From NCBI RefSeq assembly GCF_036924535.1, contig NZ_JAZHRT010000001.1, positions 4,092,001 to 4,156,000 on the forward strand: a stretch of 64,000 nt of DNA, written 5' to 3'. Made by a program: the position numbers and the translations under genes. The notes below the pieces were generated by a model that made no database searches, had not been told where the DNA came from, and saw only the letters and a program-made list of their open reading frames with translations. The stretch's first letter is position 1; each line of letters begins with the position of its first letter. Source of the DNA: Bradyrhizobium sp. AZCC 2262 (lineage in GTDB: Bacteria > Pseudomonadota > Alphaproteobacteria > Rhizobiales > Xanthobacteraceae). Below, one piece after another: positions 22,207-31,584 of this stretch.

Positions 22207-22722
22207 TCAGAGCCGGTACAGGATCTGGTCGGTCCAGAACCGCTCGAGGCGGTGCAGCGACTTGTTCAGCGTCGCGAACTCCTCGTTGGAGATGCCGCCG
22301 ACCTGCTCCACCGTCTTGACGTGCTTCTGGTAGAGCGCGTCGACGATCTTGCGGATTTCCTGGCCCTGCGCCGTCAAGCGGATGCGGACCGAGCGGCGAT
22401 CGACGCGGGAGCGCTGATGATCGAGGAAGCCGAGTTCGACGAGCTTCTTCAGGTTATAGGAGACGTTGGAGCCGAGGTAGTAACCGCGCGTGCGCAGTTC
22501 GCCCGCGGTCAGCTCCTTGTCGCCGATGTTATAGAGCAGCAATGCCTGCACCGAATTGATGTCGGCGCGGCCGCGGCGATCGAATTCGTCCTTGATGACG
22601 TCGAGCAGCCGGCGATGCAGACGCTCCACCAATGTCAACGCTTCCAGATAGAGCGGCTGCACCGGAGCTTGACCGGCAGAGCGTTCAGCGGTTTCCACCG
22701 CCGTTGCAACGGCTTTGATCAT
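22207..22722 (-). CDS. ldtR: MarR-family winged-helix regulator, LdtR-like
   Basis: A 171-residue MarR-type dimeric repressor or activator. The winged-helix core is clear: DINSVQALLLYNIGDKELTA, then the recognition region GYYLGSNVSYNLKKLVELGF and the wing HQRSRVDRRSVRIRLT. This sequence closely resembles LdtR of Rhizobiales and Liberibacter, known there for controlling cell-envelope L,D-transpeptidase and stress genes. A GGGGAAG site precedes the ATG, and a palindrome at 22747-22762 could allow autoregulation. Its place upstream of DUF6163 and hemB also fits LdtR loci. Confidence 0.82.
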   Translation of the reverse strand: MIKAVATAVETAERSAGQAPVQPLYLEALTLVERLHRRLLDVIKDEFDRRGRADINSVQALLLYNIGDKELTAGELRTRGYYLGSNVSYNLKKLVELGFLDHQRSRVDRRSVRIRLTAQGQEIRKIVDALYQKHVKTVEQVGGISNEEFATLNKSLHRLERFWTDQILYRL

Positions 22723-22746
22723 GACACTTCCCCTGTAGTCGTTTTT

Positions 22747-22762
22747 GTCGACTTATTTCGAC
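22747..22762. promoter_or_regulatory. Palindrome upstream of the ldtR-like gene
   Basis: GTCGA and TCGAC with a 6-base spacer (GTCGACTTATTTCGAC) lie 25-40 bp upstream of the regulator start, where an autoregulatory operator would be expected. Confidence 0.4.
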
Positions 22763-23143
22763 GAAACTTTTGTCCCGCCTGATAGCTTCAACTTAAGGGG
22801 GCGGGTTGAAGATCCGCTTAAATAAGAGAATAAAGAGATCATGAATTTAACAGAGTGAATTGTCGATTAAGCCCCGTGGATCAAGGCTTTTTGCAATATT
22901 TCATTGACGGTGAGCGCGCGATGTTCACGCTTCGTCTGCAGGCCCTGTCGCATTCGGAAACAGGTGCGTCTGAAATCGAAACGCTCGCGTAACAGGTGTG
23001 GTGGAACCCTTTACGGCCCTTAACGGTGACTGAAACGTTACCGGGAAAATTTTTGAAAATTGTAGGGGATCGCGACGTGGTTTCTGCACGCGGATGAATT
23101 ATGGCGGCAAACTGACACGTTGAAGCGGCCCCGCTCTATCACC
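22763..23143. other. Intergenic region, no gene recognised
   Basis: This A+T-richer stretch upstream of the ldtR-like gene has no supported gene. It contains short inverted pairs (TTCAAC/GTTGAA near 22786-22817). Only a 23-codon frame at about 22921 is present and it is not supported. Confidence 0.3.
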
Positions 23144-23254
23144 GTCACCCTGAGGAGGCCGCGCAGCGGCCGTCTCGAAGGGCGACGAGCCCCGCTGTTC
23201 GATCCGGCCGTGCATCCTTCGAGGCTCGCGCGCCGCGAGCACCTCAGGATGACG
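23144..23254. repeat. Intergenic inverted repeat, CGTCACCCTGAGG family
   Basis: It starts GTCACCCTGAGG and ends CCTCAGGATGAC, with internal inverted pairs such as CGTCTCGAAGG / CCTTCGAGGC. It belongs to another family of dispersed rhizobial palindromes and lies just downstream of the DUF6163 gene. Confidence 0.75.
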
Positions 23255-23299
23255 GATCTGCCGCTTCGACCAGCATCAATAATCGACGACGCACAAACC

Positions 23300-23770
23300 C
23301 TACGGCGGGCGTTCGCGCGCAGCCATCCAGGCGAGCGCGAGATAGGCGCCGAGCATCACGGCCTCAAGCCCCACCACCGTCAGGCTGCCGCCGTAGATGC
23401 CCGGAAACATCAGCTCGATCACCGCCATCGACACCACGGTGGTGAGCCACACCACCGCGCCCCAGGGCGTCGCGAGCCACAGGCCCACGGCGGCGACGAG
23501 TTCGATCACGGCGAAATAGACGGTCGCGGTCTGCCAGGCCATCGACTGGTTCTCGAACGCCTCTTCCTCGCCGCCGATGAAACCCGTCACCTGCGCCCAG
23601 TGGTACAGGCCCTTCAGGATCGAGATAACGGCCATGATGCGCAGGAACAGCACCAGCCGCCGCGTCCAGACATTGTCGTCGGGCTCGATCCGCTCCGACG
23701 ACATCGCCGCCATCGACATCGCTTCCCTGCCCTTGTCCCGCCCCTGATCGCGCGCCGAAGTGTCAGACAT
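23300..23770 (-). CDS. DUF6163 family membrane protein
   Basis: A 156-residue inner-membrane protein with a charged N-terminal tail of about 35 residues and four hydrophobic segments (for example LVLFLRIMAVISILKGLYHW and TVVGLEAVMLGAYLALAWMA). It matches the DUF6163 family of Rhizobiales, whose genes lie between an ldtR-like regulator and hemB, as here. Its function is unknown. It diverges from hemB. Confidence 0.8.
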   Translation of the reverse strand: MSDTSARDQGRDKGREAMSMAAMSSERIEPDDNVWTRRLVLFLRIMAVISILKGLYHWAQVTGFIGGEEEAFENQSMAWQTATVYFAVIELVAAVGLWLATPWGAVVWLTTVVSMAVIELMFPGIYGGSLTVVGLEAVMLGAYLALAWMAARERPP

Positions 23771-23902
23771 GGAAGCTGACCTCGGAATCGGGGCTCAACG
23801 CGTGCTGGAATGTTCTCATGGCCCCAAATGTTCGCATACCCATGTCTTGGCCCGCCGGGACGGTAAAATCAATTGCCGATGAGATGGATCAAGGCGCGGT
23901 GA

Positions 23903-25036
<1,134 letters not shown>

Positions 25037-25043
25037 TTCTCTC

Positions 25044-25161
25044 GTCGTCCCTGCGAACGCAGGGACCCATAACCACAGCCGCGAATGGCAGCAAAGGCAA
25101 CTAGCTCCATCGCCCTATTGATGGGCCGCGGCGTATGGGTCCCTGCGTTCGCAGGGACGAC
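25044..25161. repeat. Long perfect inverted repeat downstream of hemB
   Basis: The 28-bp arms at 25044-25071 and 25134-25161 are exact inverse copies (beginning GTCGTCCCTGCGAACGCAGG), separated by 62 bp. Each arm also contains a smaller palindrome (CCCTGCGAACGCAGGG). A degraded relative lies at 55261-55369. Confidence 0.9.
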
Positions 25162-25275
25162 AGAGAGATCCACCGCACCCCGAATATTGCACGCTGTTAA
25201 TGGTCGCAGGCCCTTGGCGGCGGCGCGGGCGGTTCCCATTTCACAGATCGGGAAATTCGGCCTGGAGGACGAACC

Positions 25276-25866
25276 ATGTCTTATAGCGGCTCTGGCAATA
25301 CCGGCGGCGGCGCTTCAAGTGCTGGCGGCCCTCCAAATGCTGGCGGCGCCTGGCGGAACGACGGCGGGGTGCCGCCGCATGCGTTCGATCCCCATTTGCA
25401 GCCGGAACTGTTTCGCGGCGTGCTGACACGGCGGGTGTTTGCGTTCCTGATCGACCTCGTCGTGCTGTCGGTTCCTGTCATCCTCGGCTACATCTTCATT
25501 GCCGTGTTCGGCGTGATCACGCTCGGCCTCGGCTGGATACTGTTCTGGCTGGCGTGGCCGGCTACCATCGTGTGGGCGATCGTCTATTACGGCGCTTCAA
25601 TCGGCGGCCCGCATTCGGCCACCATGGGCATGCGCGTGATGGATCTGGAGGTGCGCACCTGGTACGGCGCACCGGGCTATTTCGTGCTGGGTGCCTGCCA
25701 CGCCGTGCTGTACTGGGTCTCGGTCTCGTTCCTGACGCCGGTGGTGCTGCTGGTCGGGCTGTTCAACGGCCGCCGCCGGCTGCTGCACGACATCATCCTG
25801 GGAACCGTGGTCATCAACAGCTCGGTTCGTACCCAGGTAGCGCCTTCGGCACGCAGCAGCTACTGA
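25276..25866 (+). CDS. RDD family membrane protein
   Basis: A 196-residue inner-membrane protein with a Gly/Ala-rich disordered N-terminus (about 35 residues) followed by the RDD domain: RRVFAFLIDLVVLSVPVILG holds the Arg-Asp pair, and the last segment contains NGRRRLLHDIILGTVVI with the conserved HD. Three or four membrane segments are predicted. The family's role is not settled. CTGGAGGAC precedes the ATG. The gene lies between hemB and bpt, as in related genomes. Confidence 0.9.
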   Translation: MSYSGSGNTGGGASSAGGPPNAGGAWRNDGGVPPHAFDPHLQPELFRGVLTRRVFAFLIDLVVLSVPVILGYIFIAVFGVITLGLGWILFWLAWPATIVWAIVYYGASIGGPHSATMGMRVMDLEVRTWYGAPGYFVLGACHAVLYWVSVSFLTPVVLLVGLFNGRRRLLHDIILGTVVINSSVRTQVAPSARSSY

Positions 25867-25922
25867 GCGAATAGCAAACTGTAATTGACCGTCGGCCCTC
25901 GGGGCGCGATGTTAGAGCCGAT

Positions 25923-25967
25923 CCGGCCCGGAAATGAATCCGGGTCGGGCCGGCGCTTTTTCGTTTT
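25923..25967 (+). terminator. Rho-independent terminator after the RDD gene
   Basis: CCGGCCC at 25923-25929 pairs with GGGCCGG at 25947-25953, with further inner pairing, and is followed by TTTTTCGTTTT. It separates the RDD gene from bpt. Confidence 0.82.
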
Positions 25968-26029
25968 GAGGCGTTTTCTTAACGCTAAGGCGCTATGGTT
26001 GAGTAGTTTCGGAGGCCTGACGACCCGAC

Positions 26030-26806
26030 GTGACCCAGCACTCGCGTGACACCCCCCAATTCTACCTCACGGCGCCCTCGCCTTGCCCCTATCTGCCGGG
26101 CCGGCACGAGCGCAAGGTGTTCACGCATCTGGTCGGCGACAAGGCCGGCGACCTCAACGACCTCCTGACCCATGGCGGCTTCCGCCGCAGCCAGTCGATC
26201 GCCTACCGCCCGGCCTGCGACCAGTGCCGCGCCTGCGTTTCCGTGCGCGTGGTCGCCAACGAATTTCGCCCCTCGCGCAATTTCAAGAAGGTGCTGGCGC
26301 GCAACGCCGATATCGTCGGCGAGCAGCGCAGCGCGGTGCCGACCTCCGAACAATATTCGGTGTTCCGCGCCTATCTCGACAGGCGCCACCGCCACGGCGG
26401 CATGGCCGACATGACCGTGCTCGATTACGCGATGATGGTGGAAGACAGCCATGTCGAGACCCGCATCATCGAATACCGCAAGCGCGGCGTCGATACCGGC
26501 ATCACCGGCCGCGGCGAGGATCTGATCGCGGTGGCGCTGACCGACGTGCTCAGCGACGGACTGTCGATGGTGTATTCGTTCTTCGAGCCGTCGCAGCAGA
26601 GCCGCTCGCTCGGCACTTTCATGATCCTCGATCACATCACCCGGGCGCGCAGGCTCGGGCTGCCCTACGTCTATCTCGGCTACTGGATCGAAGGCTCCAA
26701 GAAGATGGACTACAAGGGCCGCTTCCTGCCGCAGCAGCGGCTGGCGCCGTCAGGCTGGCTGCGGGTGGACGCGACAGGCGAAGTGCCGTCCGAGCCGCAG
26801 GATTAG
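26030..26806 (+). CDS. bpt: Aspartate/glutamate leucyltransferase (arginyltransferase family)
   Basis: This aminoacyl-tRNA-protein transferase adds leucine to N-terminal Asp or Glu and so marks proteins for ClpS-ClpAP degradation; older annotations call it arginyltransferase. The 258-residue protein starts at a GTG at 26030, with GGAGG upstream. The N-terminal Cys cluster [16 protein letters not shown] and the catalytic-domain motifs [14 protein letters not shown] and [20 protein letters not shown] are complete. It closes the hemB-RDD-bpt run. Confidence 0.93.
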   Translation: MTQHSRDTPQFYLTAPSPCPYLPGRHERKVFTHLVGDKAGDLNDLLTHGGFRRSQSIAYRPACDQCRACVSVRVVANEFRPSRNFKKVLARNADIVGEQRSAVPTSEQYSVFRAYLDRRHRHGGMADMTVLDYAMMVEDSHVETRIIEYRKRGVDTGITGRGEDLIAVALTDVLSDGLSMVYSFFEPSQQSRSLGTFMILDHITRARRLGLPYVYLGYWIEGSKKMDYKGRFLPQQRLAPSGWLRVDATGEVPSEPQD

Positions 26807-26868
26807 GGCGCAGCGATAGCCAACTCATCGCCCTCGAAAGCGGGTAATCCCGTACGCCGCGGGCTCGA

Positions 26869-27186
26869 TTAATGACCGTTGCCGATGGTGTTGGCCCACG
26901 CTCGACCTTTACCGCAGGCACCGTCGAACATTTCGCAATTATAGGGAAAACTGCAGGGCCTGGGACCATAAACCGGGCCATGATCGAACCCGGAGCAGCC
27001 GATGGTCCTTCGAGAGGTGCGCACGATCGCACGATACCCGTGACGCCAAGCGTCATTGTTCCTGACCTCGGCTATCGGCTGTTCTCGACAGATGGAACCC
27101 TCGCGATTGCAGCGCTGTGCCGAAGCCTCATTCGAACCCATGACGCCTGTTATCGCAAGAACGCACAGAATCATCCGGCATGACAT
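26869..27186 (-). CDS. Small secreted Cys-rich protein (putative)
   Basis: The frame encodes up to 105 residues and opens with a short hydrophobic signal-like segment (MILCVLAITGVMGSNEASAQ from the internal ATG at 27174). The mature part of about 80 residues has seven Cys in a Gly/Pro/Tyr-rich sequence (CNREGSIC and YGPRPCSFPYNCEMFDGACG), as in small disulfide-bonded periplasmic proteins. There is no clear ribosome site, and an antisense frame of similar length exists, so the call is tentative. No family is recognised. Confidence 0.42.
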   Translation of the reverse strand: MSCRMILCVLAITGVMGSNEASAQRCNREGSICREQPIAEVRNNDAWRHGYRAIVRTSRRTIGCSGFDHGPVYGPRPCSFPYNCEMFDGACGKGRAWANTIGNGH

Positions 27187-27315
27187 CGGTGCACCTGTTC
27201 ACATTGGCCTTGTTTGCAGCGCCTCTATCAGTTCGAAGATCTCGCATTTCCGGCTGCAACAGCCTCGCCCTCGCAGCGAGCCTGGATTGATCCGGACGTG
27301 CTTTTGACAATACAG

Positions 27316-27344
27316 AAAAAAGGGACGCCGATGCGTCCCTTTTG
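27316..27344 (-). terminator. Rho-independent terminator of the rhodanese gene
   Basis: GGGACG at 27322-27327 and CGTCCC at 27334-27339 form the stem, followed on the minus strand by CTTTTTT. It lies just past the stop of the rhodanese gene. Confidence 0.85.
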
Positions 27345-27362
27345 CGCGATTGGCACTGCACG

Positions 27363-28358
27363 TCATTTCTGCGCTCTCGCTTCGGCGAGTTCCTTTTCGA
27401 GCTGGTTGAGCCGGTCCTGCAACGCCGATAAACGCGAGTTGAACAGCCCCACATTGAAAAACGTCACGTTATTGGCGGGCGCATCAAGGGTATTGCCGTA
27501 GCCCAGCCACGATGAGTCGTAAACCTTGACGTTTGTGAAGCCCAGCTGCTGAAGCACACCCGCGGTCTCCGACGCACGCGCGCCACTCTGGCAGTAGACA
27601 ATGGTTTCCTTGCTGGGATCGAACCTCGAGTACAATCGTTTCAGATCCTCGGTCCCCTTGAGCGACATGCCGCCGTTGCTGGTGGTCTGTTTGCGCGCAA
27701 GCTTGGCGGGGGTTTCGGGATCTATCCAGTTCTGTTCGTATGGGATGTTGATTGCGCCCGGAACGTGACCGCCGCGTATTGCACGAATATCTTCGCCGAT
27801 GAACTCCTGCGGAGTGCGCGCATCCACGATCTGCACATTCGGGTCGTTCAGCCGCGCCACCATTTCTTTGGTCGTGACCGCTACTGTCGGATTGATTTCC
27901 AGCTTGAGCGCGACGGGCGGAAGCTGCGCGGTGTCAAGGCTGATCGCCCGGCCTGCGGCGGCCCAGTCCTCGATGCCGTCATGGTAGACGCGGACATTGC
28001 TGCCGCCGAAATACTGCAAGGCGTAAAGACCGAAATAGGGATTCCACGTGCCGCGGCTGCCGTAGACAATAGTTTCACGATGCGGATCCAGACCCGCCGC
28101 GCCGAGGATCTTCTCGATGCGGTCCGTCGCGATGAAATCCTCGGTATTTTCGTCGCGCAGGACTTTCGGCGCATCGCCGATGTTGATGGCGCCCGCAATG
28201 TGTCCTTTGGCATAGGCAGCCGCAGGTCGCACGTCCCAAACAACCGCATTGCGCGCGATAGCCGCGGCGACATGGTCGCCATCGACGATAGTGGGGGACG
28301 CCGCCACGGCGGCTTGCGCCCACAGGATCAAAAGCGGAATGAATATCAGGCGTTTCAT
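27363..28358 (-). CDS. Periplasmic tandem rhodanese-domain sulfurtransferase
   Basis: A 331-residue exported protein with a Sec signal (MKRLIFIPLLILWAQAAVAA) and two rhodanese domains. In the first, the active-site loop reads VYGSRGTW and has no Cys. In the second it reads VYCQSGARASET with an intact Cys, so only the C-terminal domain should transfer sulfur. A short coiled-coil tail (LSALQDRLNQLEKELAEA) follows. This is the layout of thiosulfate/3-mercaptopyruvate sulfurtransferases. The gene is monocistronic. Confidence 0.9.
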   Translation of the reverse strand: MKRLIFIPLLILWAQAAVAASPTIVDGDHVAAAIARNAVVWDVRPAAAYAKGHIAGAINIGDAPKVLRDENTEDFIATDRIEKILGAAGLDPHRETIVYGSRGTWNPYFGLYALQYFGGSNVRVYHDGIEDWAAAGRAISLDTAQLPPVALKLEINPTVAVTTKEMVARLNDPNVQIVDARTPQEFIGEDIRAIRGGHVPGAINIPYEQNWIDPETPAKLARKQTTSNGGMSLKGTEDLKRLYSRFDPSKETIVYCQSGARASETAGVLQQLGFTNVKVYDSSWLGYGNTLDAPANNVTFFNVGLFNSRLSALQDRLNQLEKELAEARAQK

Positions 28359-28608
28359 GACGAACTCCCTCCGTTCTTTTCCTTGCTGATGAGCGAGCAG
28401 TCGACCGCAAAGTCTATCACCGGGGGGGCGTATTGTCAGCGAATTTGATCATCAGAGCGACGGCCGGTATGGGTCGGCGACACCGACGTCGAGATGTCCG
28501 CTTATCCCTCGGGAGCAAGTATCGGTCAGCGCGGCTGACACGTCCGTTAATGCTGGTCAAAAGGCGACATCGTCCTGCTTCGCGGACATGTCCGGTCTCC
28601 CCCCGCGG

Positions 28609-29949
28609 TCACCCGAAGAACGTCTCAAACAACAACTTGACGTTCAGCGCGACGATCACGCCGGCGACGATCCAGGCCACGGCCGCCACAGTGCGGGAGA
28701 TCGCAAAGTCGCCCATCTTGCGGCGGTCGGAAACGAACTTCACCAGCGGGATCACCGCGAACGGCAATTGCATCGACAGGATGACCTGGCTGAAAACCAA
28801 AAGCTGGCTGGTGCCGCGCTCGCCATAGAACGCCGTGACGATCACGACCGGAACGATGGCGATGCCGCGGGTGAGCAGCCGACGCGCCCAGTTCGGCAGC
28901 CGCAGGTGCAGAAAGCCTTCCATCACGATCTGGCCGGCCAACGTCGCGGTGACCGTCGAGTTCAGGCCGGAGGCAAGCAGCGCGACCGCGAACAGGGTGG
29001 AAGCGATGCCGAGCCCCAATAGCGGCGACAGCAGTTCAAACGCCTGACCGATCTCGGCCACTTCCGTGCGGCCGGTCGCATGGAAGGTGGCGGCGGCGAC
29101 GATCAAGATCGCGGCGTTGATGAACAGCGCCAGCATCAGCGCAATCGTCGAGTCCGTCGTCGCCCATTTGATCGCCTCGCGGCGGCCCTTGTCGTTCCGT
29201 TCATAGGCGCGGGTCTGCACGATCGAGGAGTGCAGATAGAGATTATGCGGCATCACGGTGGCGCCGATGATGCCGATGGCGATGTAGAGCATCTCTGGAT
29301 TGGTGACGATCTCGGTCGACGGCATAAAGCCCTTCAGCACCCCGGCCACCGGCGGGGCCGCAGCCACGATCTGAATCCCAAAGCAGATCGCGATGACGAT
29401 CAGGAGCGAGATGACGAAGGCTTCGAGGAAACGAAAACCCTTGTTCATCAAGAGCAGCAGCAGGAAGGCGTCGAGCGCGGTGATCAGCGCGCCGCCGATC
29501 AGGGGGATGCCGAACAGAAGCTTGAGCGCAATCGCGGTGCCGATCACTTCCGCCAGGTCGCAGGCGATGATGGCGGCCTCGCAGGCCACCCAGAGCATGA
29601 AGTTGACGGGGCGCGAAAAGCTGGCGCGGCAGGCTTGCGCGAGATCGCGGTCGGTGACGATGCCGAGCCGTGCGGCGAGTGCCTGTAGCAGGATCGCCAT
29701 CAGGTTCGACAGCAGGATCACCGAGAGCAGCGTGTAGCCAAACTTCGACCCGCCCGCGAGATCGGTGGCCCAGTTGCCGGGATCCATGTAGCCGACCGAA
29801 ACCAGGTAGCCGGGGCCGAGGAAGGCCAGCAGCCGGCGCGACCAATGCCCGCCAAAGGGCACCGAGATGGTCGAATTGACCTCAGGCAGGCTGCGCTGGG
29901 TGCCAGCGGCGGCGTCAGCGCGCCAGCCGGCGGCAGTCGTGTCGGTCAT
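28609..29949 (-). CDS. mntH: Nramp-family divalent metal (Mn2+/Fe2+) transporter
   Basis: A proton-coupled manganese importer of the Nramp family. The ATG at 29949 gives 446 residues and 11 predicted membrane segments. The metal-site motifs are present: [11 protein letters not shown] in segment 1 (Asp56 and Asn59) and [14 protein letters not shown] in segment 6. In Bradyrhizobium the orthologue MntH is the main manganese importer and is repressed by the Fur-family protein Mur. A TTGCAA pair about 85-100 bp upstream is a candidate for that control. Confidence 0.93.
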   Translation of the reverse strand: MTDTTAAGWRADAAAGTQRSLPEVNSTISVPFGGHWSRRLLAFLGPGYLVSVGYMDPGNWATDLAGGSKFGYTLLSVILLSNLMAILLQALAARLGIVTDRDLAQACRASFSRPVNFMLWVACEAAIIACDLAEVIGTAIALKLLFGIPLIGGALITALDAFLLLLLMNKGFRFLEAFVISLLIVIAICFGIQIVAAAPPVAGVLKGFMPSTEIVTNPEMLYIAIGIIGATVMPHNLYLHSSIVQTRAYERNDKGRREAIKWATTDSTIALMLALFINAAILIVAAATFHATGRTEVAEIGQAFELLSPLLGLGIASTLFAVALLASGLNSTVTATLAGQIVMEGFLHLRLPNWARRLLTRGIAIVPVVIVTAFYGERGTSQLLVFSQVILSMQLPFAVIPLVKFVSDRRKMGDFAISRTVAAVAWIVAGVIVALNVKLLFETFFG

Positions 29950-30032
29950 AGCTACACTCTCAATCGCGGGCTTCGGTCCCAAGGCGGGTGTTCGGGCGTC
30001 CATTGCACCAAGATGGCCGATATCCATTCTTA

Positions 30033-30049
30033 TTGCAACTCATTTGCAA
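30033..30049. promoter_or_regulatory. Candidate Mur/Fur-type operator upstream of mntH
   Basis: Two TTGCAA palindromes at 30033-30038 and 30044-30049, 11 bp apart, form an inverted repeat GCAA-N5-TTGC. It lies 84-100 bp before the mntH start, in a region shared with the divergent exporter gene. Confidence 0.45.
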
Positions 30050-30178
30050 CTGCATCTAGCCGCCATGCGGTGGGCGCAGGATCCGACCGAGTCCCACCGG
30101 CTTGTCGGGAAGCGGGTGGGTTTGGACGTCCTTGGGCAGGAGAATGCCGGCGAAATCGAAATTTCAGTGGAACTTGCC

Positions 30179-31423
30179 ATGACCGCCACCGACACGCCCC
30201 GCCTGCCCGCCACCTTCAACCGACTGGCCTGGTCCAACCTCGCCGCGCAGTCGGCCGAACAGATTGCGCTCGCCGCAGCGCCGATCGTTGCGGTGCTGCT
30301 GCTCGGCGTCGGCGAAGGCCAGACCGGCCTGTTGCAGACCGCGCTGACGCTGCCCTTCATCCTGTTCGCGATTCCCGCAGGTCTGCTCGCCGACCGCATC
30401 TCGCGGCGCTGGGTGATGGCCGGCTCCGAAGCGCTGCGCGCCGCGGCATTGGCCGGAATCCTGCTGCTGATCTGGCTGGGGCAAATGACGCTGCCGCTGC
30501 TTTCGCTGCTCGGCTTCACCGCGGTATGTGGAACGGTGGCCTACAGCGTCGCCGCACCCGCGTTGGTGCCGTCGCTGGTGACCCCGGAACAATTGCCCGC
30601 GGCGAACGCGCGGATCGAACTGGCGCGCACGATCGCGTTCGCCAGCGGTCCGGCGCTCGGCGGCGTGCTGGTCGGATGGGTGGGCGCGGCTCCCGCGTTC
30701 GGCTTTGCCGCAGCGTTGTCCGTGATCGCGGTCGTGCTGCTGTCGGGTATCTATGAGCCGGTGCGCGCGCCCGCCCCGCGCCGCCATCCGCTGCAGGACA
30801 TCAAGGAGGGCGCTACGTTCGTGCTGCATCATCCGCTGCTGCGGCCGGTGTTCATCACGCAGTTCATCTTCAACACCGCATCCTTCCTGCTGCTCGCCGT
30901 GTTCGTGCCCTATGCGGTGCGGCATCTCGGCCTCTCCGCCACCGGCGTCGGCACCACGCTTGCCATGTACGGCGTCGGCATGGTGGTCGGCGCGCTCGCA
31001 GCAACAAGGGTGATGAAGCGGCTTGCCTTCGGTACGGTCATCGGGCTTGGACCGGTGACCGGCTTCATCGCTGCGGCCGTGATGGCGCTGACCACGATCG
31101 TTCCGACGCCGCTATTGGCAGGACTGAGCTTCTTCCTGCTCGGCGTCGGCCCGATCCTGTGGGTAATCTCGACCACGACGCTGCGGCAATCGGTGACGCC
31201 GCCGTCGCTGTTGGGCCGCGTCTCCGCCATCAACATCATGAGCTATGGCGCCCGTCCGCTCGGTTCCGCGCTCGGCGCCATCGTCGGCGGCCTCTACAGC
31301 GCCGAAGCCTGCCTCTATCTCGCAGCCATCATTTTCGGCGCGCAGGCGCTGGTGATCCTGCTGTCGCCCGCGGTCTCGCTGGCGCGGCAGCCGGACATGG
31401 TGGGCGAAGCGGCAGGGTGTTAG
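30179..31423 (+). CDS. Major facilitator superfamily exporter
   Basis: A 414-residue, 12-segment MFS protein resembling enterobactin-exporter-like (EntS/MFS_3) members. I start at the ATG at 30179; the upstream extension in frame is the mntH promoter region. Segment 2/3 loop ADRISRRWVMAGSEALRAAA carries the MFS motif A region in variant form. The substrate is unknown. It diverges from mntH and could be co-regulated through the shared intergenic region. Confidence 0.85.
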   Translation: MTATDTPRLPATFNRLAWSNLAAQSAEQIALAAAPIVAVLLLGVGEGQTGLLQTALTLPFILFAIPAGLLADRISRRWVMAGSEALRAAALAGILLLIWLGQMTLPLLSLLGFTAVCGTVAYSVAAPALVPSLVTPEQLPAANARIELARTIAFASGPALGGVLVGWVGAAPAFGFAAALSVIAVVLLSGIYEPVRAPAPRRHPLQDIKEGATFVLHHPLLRPVFITQFIFNTASFLLLAVFVPYAVRHLGLSATGVGTTLAMYGVGMVVGALAATRVMKRLAFGTVIGLGPVTGFIAAAVMALTTIVPTPLLAGLSFFLLGVGPILWVISTTTLRQSVTPPSLLGRVSAINIMSYGARPLGSALGAIVGGLYSAEACLYLAAIIFGAQALVILLSPAVSLARQPDMVGEAAGC

Positions 31424-31446
31424 CCGGCTGGCCGAAACCTTTCCAC

Positions 31447-31481
31447 GTCACGATGGATTGCTTCGCTACGCTCGCAATGAC
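31447..31481. repeat. Short intergenic inverted repeat
   Basis: The element starts GTCACGATGGATTGCTTCG and ends CTCGCAATGAC; the same family appears inverted at 15554-15582. It lies between two MFS genes. Confidence 0.6.
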
Positions 31482-31584
31482 GGCGTGAGCACATATTTCG
31501 TTCCAAAATGGCCGTTCTTGGCCATTATCGCTTTTCAATCCCGCTTTATATGATATGTATAATTTCATACAAACGGGAACCACC

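Noticed and set aside
22921..22992. 23-codon frame starting ATGTTCACGC
   Set aside because: Too short, without ribosome site or conservation evidence.
28433..28608. Repeat-like intergenic sequence with GTCCGC...GCGGACAT elements downstream of mntH
   Set aside because: It resembles degraded sequences I recall from other rhizobia, but I could not delimit a unit or a second copy in the window.
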